Below, in pieces: positions 1-9,580 of a stretch of DNA of 15,390 nucleotides (positions are counted from its first letter, which is position 1; each line of letters begins with the position of its first letter). A program made the position numbers and the translations under genes. The notes under the pieces were generated by a model that saw only the letters and a list, made by a program, of their open reading frames with translations, did no database searches and was not told where the DNA came from. This stretch comes from Dissophora ornata (lineage: Eukaryota; Mortierellomycota; Mortierellomycetes; Mortierellales; Mortierellaceae). Location of the stretch: assembly GCA_025201705.1 (NCBI GenBank), contig MU616750.1:1-15390 (forward strand). Reading direction: 5' to 3'.

Positions 1-248
1 CCAATGCGAGATGTGGAGGAACGCGACCCTTGCGGTCCTGGACCCTGCGACGAGAACTGTGTTCAAGAGAGCGAATCAGCAGCTTTTTAAAATCAATCGC
101 TCGGGGCAGCATGGGATTTAGACGGCGCTCTCATTCAGAAGCCAATGCTTGTTTATTTGTTGTTTGTCATCATCGAGACTAAGGGTAATAGGCTAAATAT
201 CGGCAAAATAACCCCCCTCTACCCTTCTCCATTGCTTGTGTCTGGTAG
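1..248 (+). other. Probable 5' intron of SHO1 (partial), noncoding
   Basis: I recognise no protein here: the longest open frame (about 2-118) matches nothing in the Sho1 N-terminus and all frames hit stops before 248. The segment ends in a pyrimidine-rich tract and a TAG acceptor (246-248), right where the Sho1 reading frame begins. It is therefore best read as the 3' part of an intron whose upstream exon, which should carry the start codon and the beginning of the first membrane helix, lies left of the window. A donor-like GTAATA at 185 would make a shorter intron, but the frame in front of it does not look like Sho1. Confidence 0.5.
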
Positions 249-1023
249 ATCGGCTGGTTCATCACTTTCATCGCTGCCTGCACGATTGGCGCGTCCGTGC
301 GCTTGATCTGGGTCGACATCTTCTACAACATGTTCTTGCTCATGGGCACCACCTTGGCCGTCTCCACTCAGTCCGTTCATAACTACCGCCACGTTGTAAG
401 TTTTGTCTCCTTCACTATTCTTCACGTGCCTTTCTCTCGTGAACGACCATTGAATTTTGTCCGCGCTTTCTTTGTCTATCTATGGCTAATAACGCAACTA
501 TTCGCAAACATGTTCACAAATTTAGATCTTGACGTTCATCGCAGGCTCCTTGACCTTGATCTTTGTCTGCATCGACGGATCAATCAATGTCCGCTCAGAC
601 TCGGCCGGCGCAAAGTACAGCGCTGCAGGTGCCGGTCTCATCTTCCAATCATTCGTTCTTCTCTTCTGGGTCATCTACTTTGGAGCCGAGGACGACTCAC
701 TCGCCAAGCGCTCCATCCATGGCTTCACTATCCCAAGAACCCACGTCAGTCACGACGGTGTGGGTCCCACCCAGCACCTTGTTTCGTCTCAACAGGGGAC
801 AGGACACGACATGGACTCGGTTGTGGTTACATCTCCGGCCGATTATGCTTACAAGGCCAGAGCATTGTACTCGTATGAGGCAAATCCTGAAGACAGCAAC
901 GAGTTGAGCTTTGTGAAGGGCGAAGTTTTGGATATCGTTGATAATAAGGGTAAATGGTGGCAGGCTCGCAAGGAGGACGGAAGGATTGGCATTGCACCCA
1001 GCAACTACCTTCAACTTGTTTAA
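249..1023 (+). CDS. SHO1: Sho1-type transmembrane osmosensor with C-terminal SH3 domain, 5'-partial
   Basis: Two exons are visible, 249-395 and 526-1023, split by a 130-bp GT-AG intron (GTAAGT donor at 396, TTTAG acceptor at 525) that falls between codons. Seen in order: the end of a first hydrophobic helix (WFITFIAACTIGA), three more helices (about 303-365, 526-585, 634-690), a short polar linker, and an SH3 domain over about 838-1020 with the ALYSYEA strand, the ELSF acidic-face region, the tandem WW and the closing PSNYLQL. Four helices plus one C-terminal SH3 is the Sho1 architecture. In yeasts Sho1 sits in the plasma membrane at sites of growth and its SH3 binds the MAPKK Pbs2 in the HOG pathway; a similar role here follows from family knowledge. 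The first exon is missing from the window. It is convergent with the kinase gene downstream. Confidence 0.93.
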
Positions 1024-1574
1024 GCAAGGAAGGAAAAAAAAAATACATAATGAGATTTACGTTGTAAATCCCTCAGTACCGCATGGTTGGAGATTCTGAG
1101 TAAAGAGGGAGGAGGAGGATCCTGGAGATTCTCTCTCTCTCTTCTTTCATTGCTTCTTTGTTGATGATCCGATCATTGCACCCCTCCTCCTTTTTTTTTT
1201 TTTGTTATTCTTATTTTTGTACTTGTCACGTTTACAGACGTTATAATTCTAGAAAAAGTCCCTTATTGTCCTCGCTCCACCACAACCTTTCGATTCTCAT
1301 ATTAGAAGAAGAGGAAGAGAAAGAAAATGCGCAGAGAGATCTGCTCTTCCATTGACCATTACCTATGCACCCTCTTTGTGCTCCTCGTTTTTGTGTTTGC
1401 AAAATGTGAGAAATTTGATGATTGCCATACAAGGCCTCACAGATTATGAATTAAGCAAAACGTACACTTTGCCAGACCGGGTTTCTGGATGGATGGACCT
1501 ACTCCGTCCAGACATCTTTATTATTCTTCTCCGTAAACAACTAAAGCATGCCATGAAGCTGCCCACCGCTCCCT
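1024..1574. other. Tail-to-tail intergenic region of SHO1 and IKS1
   Basis: This 551-bp stretch holds the two facing 3' UTRs. It contains a CT microsatellite (about 1131-1143), a T run at about 1191-1204, and an AGTAAA (1099-1104) that could serve as a weak poly(A) signal for SHO1. The short open frames on both strands show no recognisable protein and start at no good ATG context, so I call no gene here. Confidence 0.6.
1517..1522 (-). terminator. Poly(A) signal AATAAA of the kinase gene
   Basis: Read on the minus strand this is AATAAA within AATAATAAAG, 53 nt past the stop codon of the kinase gene at 1575. Spacing and strand fit a cleavage/polyadenylation signal. Confidence 0.55.
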
Positions 1575-4500
1575 TCACATGACACATAGACCATCGCGGC
1601 TAAACAGCCAGATGGCGCCAATCCATAGCATTTGCAGAACAATACCGCTTAGCAGCGCCTGCCAGACCAGAACTGTATAACTATGATCATCCCGGAATGC
1701 TTGGCTCGGAAGTTCCTGAGGCGGTGGCGACGGTTTAGTGATCAACCCTCCTTCGCTGCTTCGGCGTCGAGACCTGCGGTCTGTGGCTACCTCCGAGTCC
1801 TCATCACCACCATCCCCCTCGCGGCCCTCTGTTTCTCCTTCATCATGCGTACTGTCATCTAACGCCCCACCATGTCCGTTGCGGAGCAATCTCGTACTAG
1901 GTAAAGACCCAGCTGCCGCGGAGGGGGAGGGTGGTACAGATGATGTCGATGACGAAGAAGACTTTTTAGCTCGGAATTTATCAGCGATCAGAGAGAGCAC
2001 ATACCGATCCCACACCACCGTCAGAACCAAGACCGGGTACAGGACCAATGGCCGGACCATGATCGGATTACAGATCGAGAGGCAGAACCAAATCCGTGCA
2101 ACTAGGCTTAAAAATGAAAAATGAGTTGAAAAGTGTTCTGGAAGCAAACTACGTTGCTCTTGGCGGTTCGGTTGCAGCGAAGGTCGACGATGAGGGAGAT
2201 GCTGGATCTTTTGTTCTCCGCCAAGAGACCTTTGCCTCTGTTTCTGCAACGCGTGATGTGGGACGGAACGCTGTCGGAGACTTGGTAGTTCTCGATCCAA
2301 TGATGGACGATGACCAGCCTGACCACGCGAGCGACGTCGCTGTCCCGTTCCTACCCCAGCTCCTGAGGTTGACGCCGCCGAGCTATCATCGCTTGACTCG
2401 TTTTCTAGAAGGGCTATTCCAGATGCACTGGTGGCAGCTGCTGCAGCTGGAGATGATACGTCTGTTGCTGGGGCGGTCAATCGTTCACGTGTATGAGTTG
2501 GAGCAAGTCTCAGTTGAGGGAGTGTGTTGTTCGGTCTCTCCTTGACTTCACGAATATCTTTGCGTGCATCCCTGTCGCGGATACGGGGTTTATGGTCTTT
2601 GTTGCTATCGTTGTCTCGGGCGCTATCGTTGCTTGCAGAGTCTGTTGTCGAGTCAGGGCCCAGGGACTCTCGATGAAGAATGGGCACAGGTACCGGCATG
2701 GCTAACTCCTTTCACTCCGATAAATACGAACGTTCTCAATAAGTACATGCATAGATAATCTCCCTGCAGCAACTTTTGCATACCCCCCTGTCTCAATACA
2801 ATGAGTGGTAACACATTTATTGTGATGATGAGAAACTTACATCGCGAGAGGATATCATTCTGCCTGGGGACGACGATAATCTCTGTTCTCCTATGGTTTC
2901 TCCTGTGACAGCAGGAGCTCCAACTGCAGGGACGGGAGTCGCCTGGCTGCTTTGCGGCTCGGCACATTGATCGATATCCATGCCCAGCGTCGACAACGGT
3001 GATGACGATGTCTTGATAACTCTCGTTGCCGCAGCCTGCTTCCGTTTCTGAAACTCATTCTGCTGCCACATATCCATATCCAAATGTGGGGGTGACTTGA
3101 CCATAGCCCCGCTCGATGCCAAAGGCGCCACCTGAGAGCTCCTCGGCGGCAAAGGAAATGAAGTCACTCGAAAATCGCTGGCTGCACTATGTCCGAGTTC
3201 TCGTGTGACATCACTGCTTCTTGGGTACCTCTGCGACCCAATCCCCGTGGATGTTGGGAACATGGTCTTCCGACGCAACATATGTCGGAGCCCCAAGCCC
3301 AGAGGCTTAACCCGTTTATGCAAGCTTACATCAGGGCTTGAAGTAAGCCTGGTTTCGCCTGCAACAGGAGATAAACGTCTCAAAAGAGTCGTTCTACTTG
3401 GGCGACGGCCTAATCCGCTCGCTGCAGGGGTTGTTGTTGTGATGGTGGTGGTGGCTCCAGACGTGCGCTGAGCAATAGGGTGGTAGTGTTGGCGATGCAG
3501 CTGTAGGTCACGGCTACTTCCGGAAGTCGACAGCCGTCTCTTGGCTGTAACGATTGACGTTGACGCCGATGCCGCTTTATCTTCCGCACCTTCGTTCTCG
3601 TCCGTACGATACTCATCTGCTTTGTGAACCTCCTTGGATTTGGCACCTTTGTCATCAAACCCCGCAGCCGAGGTCGAAGAGGATGCTCGAATGGGTGTCG
3701 CCGGCACATCCATGTCTCCGTGCATCATCCGATCCCGCTGATGACTCAACGTCGTCAAAATATCGTCACAACTCGGTCGCTTCGATTTTTCGGGCGACAG
3801 AAGAATGCGAATCAGGATCTTCAGCTCCTCGGGAATGACACGATCTTCGCGCCCTTCATCGTGCTCGTCGTCAGGAATCTGGATCGATTTGAACTGTCGG
3901 ATTTCTGTGCGGAGGATATCGACATCCTCGATCTGGGAGTATGGCAGACGAGAGTAGCAGAGATAGTAGAGTACCATACCCAAAGACCACATATCGCCCT
4001 TGAACGAGAACTCGTCTGTGTATCTGCCGTCCGCATCCACTGCAGTTTTAAGATGAGAACATAAGTTAGGTTGCTTAACAACACACACCACACCATTCCA
4101 TTTCTGTTGCACGTCTGAGCGCGAAAAAGCTGTATTACCTGCCAAGAGTTCTGGTGCCAAAAACTCTAGAGTACCAGTCGCTCCCGTCCTGTCCCTTTTG
4201 GCCGCCTGATCTAGGATCTCACACTCTCCAAAATCTGTGATCAGGATCCTAGGCCTCTCTCCTTTTGTGCCTTTGATCTGACTACTGGAGTAACTCAACA
4301 GCAGGTTCGGCGGCTTCAGATCGCGATGAATAATTCCCAGGCGATGCAAATGCGCTAGACCTTCACAGATATCAAAGAAAAAACTCCAGATCTCTGTGAT
4401 CGACAAGTACCGCCTCGGAGGTTGCTGGGAATCCCCGCGTTCTGTCGGGCTACCAACATCTCCAGCACTTGTTGGTGAAGGCAATGATCCTTGGAGACGC

Positions 4501-6688
4501 TGTCGCTTGGACTGTAAGATGCGCTCCCTAGCAGTCATGTGCTTCTTTGACTCTGCTTCCTTGATCGAACCGTCCGCCTCTGCGGCAGTAGTCGCAGTTG
4601 CTTCAAGCTGACTATCCGGCGGTCGCTCAATATATTCCTCCAAGTTCCCTCCGTTCGCACATTCCATCAGAATAAAAAGACAGGCCACTTCGGGTCCAAA
4701 CTTGTGTAGTTGATGATTCTCAAGCCATGCATGTTTGTACGCCACGATGTTTGGGTGGTGCAGCCTCTCCAACAGATGGACCTCTCTTAGCATCTGAACA
4801 AGCCAGTCGTGATTATCACCCACAGCCACCTTCTTAATCGCATACTCGCCTAGATGGATCCCATCCAGGACATGTTGACACAAGAACACAGATCCTCTAA
4901 AGCCACGCCCTAGTTTCTTCTGCTCGATAAAGAACCGATCATAATAGCCTTGGTTGAGCGCGTTGTGTGAGAGATGCGGGGAGTCCGGGTGCTCCTGGGT
5001 ATTGCTCCTATTGTGGTCATTACTGCTGTCGGCGTTGCTATTGTTGAGGTTGATGTCATCACGCGAAGGTATCTGGTTGTCAAGGTCAATGGATACTCTG
5101 CCAGAGGAGGTGGGCGATCCAATAGGTGAATGGGATTGAAGTTGCGTCCCTGAATCTCCTGGTAGGGATCCTCGTCTTGAGAGCGCAATACTAAAAGTGT
5201 AACAAGAAAAGATGCTTGTGAGAACGCAATCTTACAGAAGACCATCCAGCAATATGATGGCTGCTTTTGCAGCGCTTACTTTGCGTCAGCAAGCATCCTA
5301 AAGTAATTCGTGTCCATGAACGAACTGGCCGCATCGTCCTAGTTGAAGAAAAACGAATGTGTAAGATCATTTTGATCGCGTCCTCGGAAGCGCATTGCAA
5401 CTGCTAATACCCCCTCCGCTTTACCTGTTCATCCGTCGTCTCGTTCAGGTCCAGAGGCCGTCTACACAGCACACATATCCGCTCACTATGAAGTGACTAC
5501 AAGAGATCCACGTTTGGGTTAATTCATCCCGGATGAGACACAGTCACGGTGAATTTTTCGCAAACGATGTCAGTGTGACATGAATATCCCACCATATGCG
5601 AATCGAGTCCAACAGTCGTCTGAACCACCAACGACTGCATTTGCGGATTGTATAGCACAGTGCGACCCCGAGGTGGAGAGCGTCTGGCAACCCAGAGAAT
5701 CAGGAAAAAAAAAGAGGCCTCAGTTAGCCAACTGACCCACCCATCACCCAATTGCAGTAACAAATCAAAGACAGAGCAAGCCTTTATCACACCCCACCTA
5801 CAGGATAACACGCCATTCCTGCGAATAAGGCACGACCTCCCGATGATCTCTTGATGGTGATGGCAGCGCTCTCGGTCCTCTTTCATCATGCCACATGCTT
5901 GGACCCATCGACAACGACATGCTCCTGTAATTCCGACGCATCGGATAGATATCACGTCCCTGTTGATCAAAGCTAGTGGGGATCGGTAGTGGCGTCGCAA
6001 GGCTAATGTTGTTATTACCGTCATTATTGTGGTTTGGAGGCGCATTTTTGAGCGAGATCGAAGGACGCAATAGTTCTGAGGGGTCAGATTCATGCCCTTG
6101 GTCATAAGCGGCAGCGATGCTATCGTAGTACTGCTGCAGTTGGCTACTCTCAGACGGAGCTGACGACGAAAATACTGATGACGATTGCTGCTGGTTGTGC
6201 GTGGGCCAATCGTAACCGTGAAACTGGGCTGTTCTACTGGACGATGTGCCCTCTGTAATAGGTAGTTGATTGCCTTTCGGGACCGTCGCGTTGTTGAAAC
6301 GCTGTAAGGATGTGGATGTGGATGTGGTTGTGGTTGTGGAGGAGGGATGCAGAGATTGATATTGATCTCCAGAGTACCGGCCATATGAGTCTTCATGGGA
6401 GTGAGCGCGATCATTATTTCGCCAGGAGATTGGCAAGTTTGGGTGAGGAATCAACCATGGCTGCTGCTGGTGCTCCAACTGCAGCGGGTGGAGCTGACCT
6501 TGTTGCTGAGGTTGCTGTGGTTGTTGTGTCGCTGCTGCCGTTGCTGTGGCGCGACTGGTATTGTTATTGTCATTGTCATTGTTATTGTTATTGCTGTTGC
6601 TGCTGCTGTTTTCATGGTACGTAGTCCTTATACGTTGTGGACTCTCATTGTGGTCTTCCCCCATGCGCTCATCCTGATTGTAATTCAT
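1575..6688 (-). CDS. IKS1: Iks1-family serine/threonine protein kinase, seven exons
   Basis: I join seven exons on the minus strand: 6688-5802, 5683-5593, 5496-5425, 5338-5280, 5190-4139, 4039-2841 and 2708-1575. Total 4,494 nt, 1,497 residues, all phases consistent. Order: Q/N/S/T-rich disordered region (1-280); EWRVIL...VLYNP segment; CVLCRRPLD, a Cys-x-x-Cys motif typical of Iks1; FMDTNYFRMLA; then the kinase with glycine loop GRGFRGSV (464-471), Lys489 in AIKK, HRD 658-660, Asn665, DFG 689-691 and APE 715-717, all catalytic residues present. A disordered insert of about 75 residues lies before helix E. After a Ser-rich tail come two hydrophobic stretches (about 1320-1353 and 1464-1489), so membrane attachment is likely. 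Yeast Iks1 has no assigned substrate; its deletion mutant is reported to be copper-sensitive. Least sure: the donor at 5592 and the acceptor at 2709 (2706 also possible). The protein is about twice the length of yeast Iks1, mostly through low-complexity sequence. Confidence 0.9.
4040..4138 (-). other. In-frame, stop-free 99-nt intron inside the kinase domain
   Basis: Donor GTAATACAG and acceptor AACTGCAG, with a CTAAC branch-point-like site about 30 nt before the acceptor. Removing it joins the APE helix directly to VDADGRYTDEF...DMWSLG, the normal kinase order. The intron is a multiple of three and has no stop, so an unspliced message would give an extra 33 residues right after APE. Confidence 0.8.
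6310..6345. repeat. Hexamer microsatellite encoding a Thr/Ser tract
   Basis: GTGGAT/GTGGTT hexamers on the plus strand. On the minus strand they encode the Thr/Ser run of the kinase N-terminus (TTTTTSTSTS). Confidence 0.6.
6465..6612. repeat. Triplet repeats encoding polyQ and polyN/D tracts
   Basis: Imperfect GTT/GTC/GCT-type triplets on the plus strand encode, on the minus strand, Gln-rich runs (QQPQQPQQQGQ) and an Asn/Asp run (NNNNNDNDNNN) near the kinase N-terminus. Such tracts vary in length between strains and are a common place for slippage. On the plus strand the same DNA gives a meaningless Cys/Val/Ile-rich frame. Confidence 0.7.
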
Positions 6689-6943
6689 GATGCAGTTGTG
6701 GGGTGAAGAGTAAGTGAGTGTTTGTGAGAGAGTTGGGTTGTGGAGAACTACATGACTGGGACTTTACACGTGACCCACTCTTTAAGTTAATGCTGAATAT
6801 TCGTGATCGTGAATGCTGCTTTATTCTAGACTTCCTGCGCGAGGAGGATGGGGGCATTATTTAGGCTGCCTCGCTTTGCAGCGATGGCCTATTCTGTTCT
6901 ACATATATAACATATATACTTTGCCGCACCACTGCTTCCTCAT
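6689..6943 (-). promoter_or_regulatory. Short spacer: promoter/5' UTR of the kinase gene and 3' end of the Met-rich gene
   Basis: Only 255 bp separate the two minus-strand genes, so the kinase promoter and the 3' UTR of the Met-rich gene share it. A double ATATATAAC/ATATATAC block (about 6901-6920) can act either as an A/T-rich promoter element or as a TATATA-type 3'-end efficiency element; the sequence alone does not decide. The kinase start ATG at 6688 is the first one in the longest frame and is preceded by a CT-rich leader. Confidence 0.45.
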
Positions 6944-7261
6944 TTACAAGGCAGTGATGATGGCCGGGAGGATAATCATGACCAAGAATCCGACGGTCAA
7001 CTTTTTCTGAACGTTCGTCGCCGAGGACATCATCATCGTCGAGGTAGGCATAGCCATCGCGGTCGTGGACTTCATGCCTCCAGAGGACTTGCTCGTCATC
7101 ATCGTCATCGTCTCCGTGGGCATCATACTGTCGGTCATGCTCGACATCGTGGCTGTGGGCATCATGCTATCAGAGGACATGCTTGGCATCATCGAGGCCG
7201 ACATGCTTGGCATCATCGAAGACGACATGGACATTGACATTGACATTGCGGCGGCTTCCAT
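6944..7261 (-). CDS. Methionine-rich 105-residue protein with C-terminal hydrophobic helix
   Basis: No family recognised. The protein has 27 Met in 105 residues (26%), with Ser/Thr filling most of the rest and no Cys or His. It opens with an SMSMSMS run, then four SMMP blocks (residues 15-18, 23-26, 32-35, 45-48) and an MMM at 76-78; residues 88-105 (LTVGFLVMIILPAIITAL) form one hydrophobic helix right at the end, after KK. There is no N-terminal signal peptide, so a tail-anchored protein with the Met-rich part in the cytosol fits better than a GPI protein. The start is supported by an AAAC-ATG-G context and a TATA box about 125 nt upstream, giving a leader of about 95 nt, with no upstream in-frame ATG. 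Repeated MxM and MM motifs are known Cu(I) ligands in Ctr-type transporters; copper binding here is inference. The plus-strand frame over the same DNA (7065-7301) lacks a promoter. Confidence 0.72.
   Translation of the reverse strand: MEAAAMSMSMSMSSSMMPSMSASMMPSMSSDSMMPTATMSSMTDSMMPTETMTMMTSKSSGGMKSTTAMAMPTSTMMMSSATNVQKKLTVGFLVMIILPAIITAL
7176..7219. repeat. Tandem repeat, 24-nt period, in the Met-rich gene
   Basis: A 20-nt unit (7176-7195) recurs exactly at 7200-7219 with a period of 24 nt. Read on the minus strand it encodes two SMMPSM-type blocks. It is followed by short TGACAT hexamers that encode the MSMSMS start. The gene has clearly grown by local duplication. Confidence 0.85.
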
Positions 7262-7386
7262 GTTTGATGTGCTTGTAAGGAAAGAGTGGTGTTTGGGGTA
7301 GGGCTGGTTTTTGGAAGAGTGATCTTGAATGCGAAGAAAGTGAAGTTGTTGGTTTGTTGGTGAATAGTTGTGAAGATCGAGAGGTA

Positions 7387-7394
7387 TTTATATA
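7387..7394 (-). promoter_or_regulatory. TATA box of the Met-rich gene
   Basis: TATATAAA on the minus strand, about 125 nt before the ATG at 7261. With initiation some 30 nt downstream the leader would be about 95 nt and A/C-rich, typical of a strongly expressed fungal gene. Confidence 0.7.
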
Positions 7395-7426
7395 CGTTGC
7401 GAAATGGATCCGGCAACGCGATCCAT
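7395..7426. promoter_or_regulatory. Two interleaved inverted repeats touching the TATA box
   Basis: CGTTGC (7395-7400) pairs with GCAACG (7413-7418), and ATGGATC (7404-7410) pairs with GATCCAT (7420-7426). The two dyads overlap each other and begin at the base after the TATA box, where an activator or repressor dimer would sit. No known binding-site consensus is recognised. Confidence 0.4.
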
Positions 7427-8535
7427 AGTCTGCGTTTCTATCCCCTCAAAGCGACAGCGGAAGGGTCCACGAGCATCCGGATTAGGATCTATGAAATTAG
7501 GCCGTTCGGAAAGGCAAGGAAAAAAATTTTGCAACGGAGCGCGACAGCGCGCGTTCTTGGTATCGTGAAGGTACATAATGCACTTCATATAAAATAAATA
7601 AACGCCCCCCTTCTCCCACAAGAAATTGGCCGTTACGTACGATGGAGTGATATGACGACAAACAAACATCTGCAAGCGGGATCGAGCGCATCTGTATTAA
7701 ACTCCACAAACAGGAGAAAAGGTTCCTCGTGATTGACTGAACGAAGTACATCCAGTTGTCTCGTCGTGAGTATCTGCGGACTTTTTTTTAGGTGTCAAAA
7801 TCCAGATACATTGCACATGTAGTCAACTTTGTCCAGCTGGACAATTGTTTGTGCTATTTTAATTTGTTTGTTTGGTGATTGCTTGTGCGTGGATTCGGAA
7901 AATTCAGATTAAAGATGTTGAGATACAAACCAGTTGGGGGGGGGGGAGGGAGAAGAATGAGAAAAATAAAGGTCAATCATGTCTAACGTGTATCGACAAT
8001 TTTCCTTGTGTCTCTCTGTAGTCCGGATGAATGAAACGACTGTTCTAGTCCATGGCGTATTCGCGGACGATCGCCTCACGCGATCGATGTAGGTTAGAAA
8101 GTGCTCTCGCCTACAGGGAGTATACGTCCTGTACCCTAATAAATACGACTTCCATGCCAACGGCAACACGACAAATTGCCGAGGGCAAGACGGGCAAGTT
8201 GAAACTGAGACAGCTTCATCTGCATGCACATCAGTTTTTTTATTGGAGTAGTTTCATTGCGTCGAGCGCAATACCAAATATACACGACCGAAAGGGTTAC
8301 CAAAGGTCCTCTCGGAACTGGACATTTAAATTTTCTATCCGGGAACTATCCATTACGCTCGCCTCTGTGCCCGGTTGATATTTTGAGATACAACTGGGAC
8401 GAAATTATGGTGCTCAGGTACCATTTTCTCGTAATAGAGATGTAACAAGTCGCGTCAAATGGCGAGTACGAGTACAAGAACAGTGGGCTAGACTATCGCC
8501 GAACTTGCTCGGGGTCATTGTCATTTTTTTCTCTA
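7427..8535. other. Long region without a recognisable gene
   Basis: About 1.1 kb. Open frames on both strands (for example 7909-8229 minus, 8052-8378 plus) are short, begin without good context and show no domain pattern. Visible items are a perfect 12-bp palindrome GTCCAGCTGGAC (7831-7842), a G run at about 7937-7946, and a pyrimidine tract ending in CTCTAG (8524-8536) just before the next decayed gene, which could be an old splice acceptor. The left end is the upstream region of the Met-rich gene. Confidence 0.5.
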
Positions 8536-9271
8536 GCACTCAACAACACCTCCTACTGGACCATCGTGCTTTCTGCGCTATCTTCCTTCTCTGAACTTCC
8601 AATTTGATTATGAGTGCAGTGTACTACTCATCGTTGCCAATTTCCAATTACGAGCAGGTTATAAGCATATAGCAAATGCGGTTTACTTGGCTAGCTTCCG
8701 CCCAAAGAACCGACGGGATTGGCCATGTGGATTTGCAGATTCTTTCATTAAATAAGGTGCCAGATATATATGATAACGCATGGGAAACTGTCCAAGGATA
8801 ACGCTTTCTGGATTCCAAACAAAACAGTCGGTAGCGCGTAGAATGACGGTCTAGTTTCGTGAGCAAACTGACACGCCACAATGGTCTCAAACTGGATCTC
8901 TTGTGCTGGAAATCAAGAGGCGCAACAACAGTGACTATGATCGAGATAAGCTCGTTAGTGCACTTCCCGAAACAATTGGAATGGAAGTAAAGTTGTTTCC
9001 TAGGCTTGAGAGTTCGAAGTTGCGTGTCTGGGGTGCTATTGGAAATGGATTTCACATGACCTTCCTGGAGTCTCGGCTGGTGAACGATGTCGTCCAAGTA
9101 TACCATATAGGTGGCGCCACCTATCCTCAAGAAACCTTCCGCTACCATGAACTTGCAGACACGCTTTTTTTTCGTCCTGGTTATCGAGAGACGAATAGAG
9201 GATTTACTCAGCAACATCAATTTGGCTCAGAGACACCAACGAAGAAACGCCAACGTCTGAATATCAAGTAA
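8536..9271 (+). pseudogene. Decayed gene with ExK-type (restriction-endonuclease-like) strand pattern
   Basis: A single protein theme runs through three frames. Frame 1 reads a stretch with SYWTIVLSAL up to TGA 8605; frame 3 continues from 8610 with LPISNYEQ, TAG at 8670, then MRFTWLASAQRTDG and VPDIYD to TAA 8799; frame 1 resumes with NAFWIPNKTVG to TAG 8839; frame 2 runs from about 8855 to TAA 9269, with VLEIKRRN, LPETIGMEVKLFPRLE and LRVWGAIGNGFHMTF, ending in a KKRQR basic tail. The LPI(S)NYE part occurs twice (about 8592-8613 and 8631-8655), which points to a small duplication. With two internal stops, two shifts and gaps too small for introns, it is a pseudogene. The order PD...ExK, helix, two strands resembles PD-(D/E)xK nuclease-like domains such as those seen in Crinkler-type fungal proteins. 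That assignment is an inference; the family itself is not firmly recognised. Confidence 0.6.
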
Positions 9272-9580
9272 AGTCCACGGTTCTTGCGAACACGTTCATA
9301 GTCTGACGACACATGAATGAATAAAAAAACATCAACATTGTTCGCAGTTGCCTGCTAATACTCATAATATTCCCTTTTTCTGGGACACGCAATACGCATG
9401 TGGCAGTGTTTCAAGGACATTCACTGAATGTTTAGCCCGACTTGAAAACACAAAATCTTTTTGCCTGTGCCAAGTAAGCTGCCTATCACAATTGACAACA
9501 TGCCAATCGTGAAGAGCGCCGAGTGCGAAGGACAAACGTAGGAAAGAGGCGGTATTCTATGTCTTACAGACTGAGGTTAT
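9272..9580. other. Spacer between two decayed genes
   Basis: About 309 bp with no convincing coding frame. It begins with the presumed 3' UTR of the upstream pseudogene, including its poly(A) signal, and is otherwise A/T-rich with no repeat that I can see. Confidence 0.5.
9320..9325 (+). terminator. AATAAA poly(A) signal after the decayed gene
   Basis: AATAAAAAAAC lies about 50 nt past the final TAA (9269-9271). It suggests that the 3' end of the original gene, including its processing signal, survives. Confidence 0.4.

Noticed and set aside
2096..2545. Plus-strand frames opposite the last kinase exon (and similar ones at 3205-4064)
   Set aside because: Shadows of the minus-strand kinase, whose exon phases and motifs are consistent throughout.
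6310..6706. Plus-strand frames rich in Cys, Val and Ile
   Set aside because: They are the complement of polyQ/N-coding triplets in exon 1 of the kinase.
7065..7301. Plus-strand frame opposite the Met-rich gene (Ile/Asp/Met-rich)
   Set aside because: No promoter on that side, whereas the minus strand has a TATA box, good start context and a sensible membrane end.
8052..8378. Plus-strand 108-codon frame in the gene-poor region
   Set aside because: No domain pattern, and other frames of similar length overlap it on the other strand.
8648..9220. 190-codon minus-strand open frame
   Set aside because: It lies opposite the decayed plus-strand gene, whose protein pattern is coherent; the minus reading shows no domain pattern.
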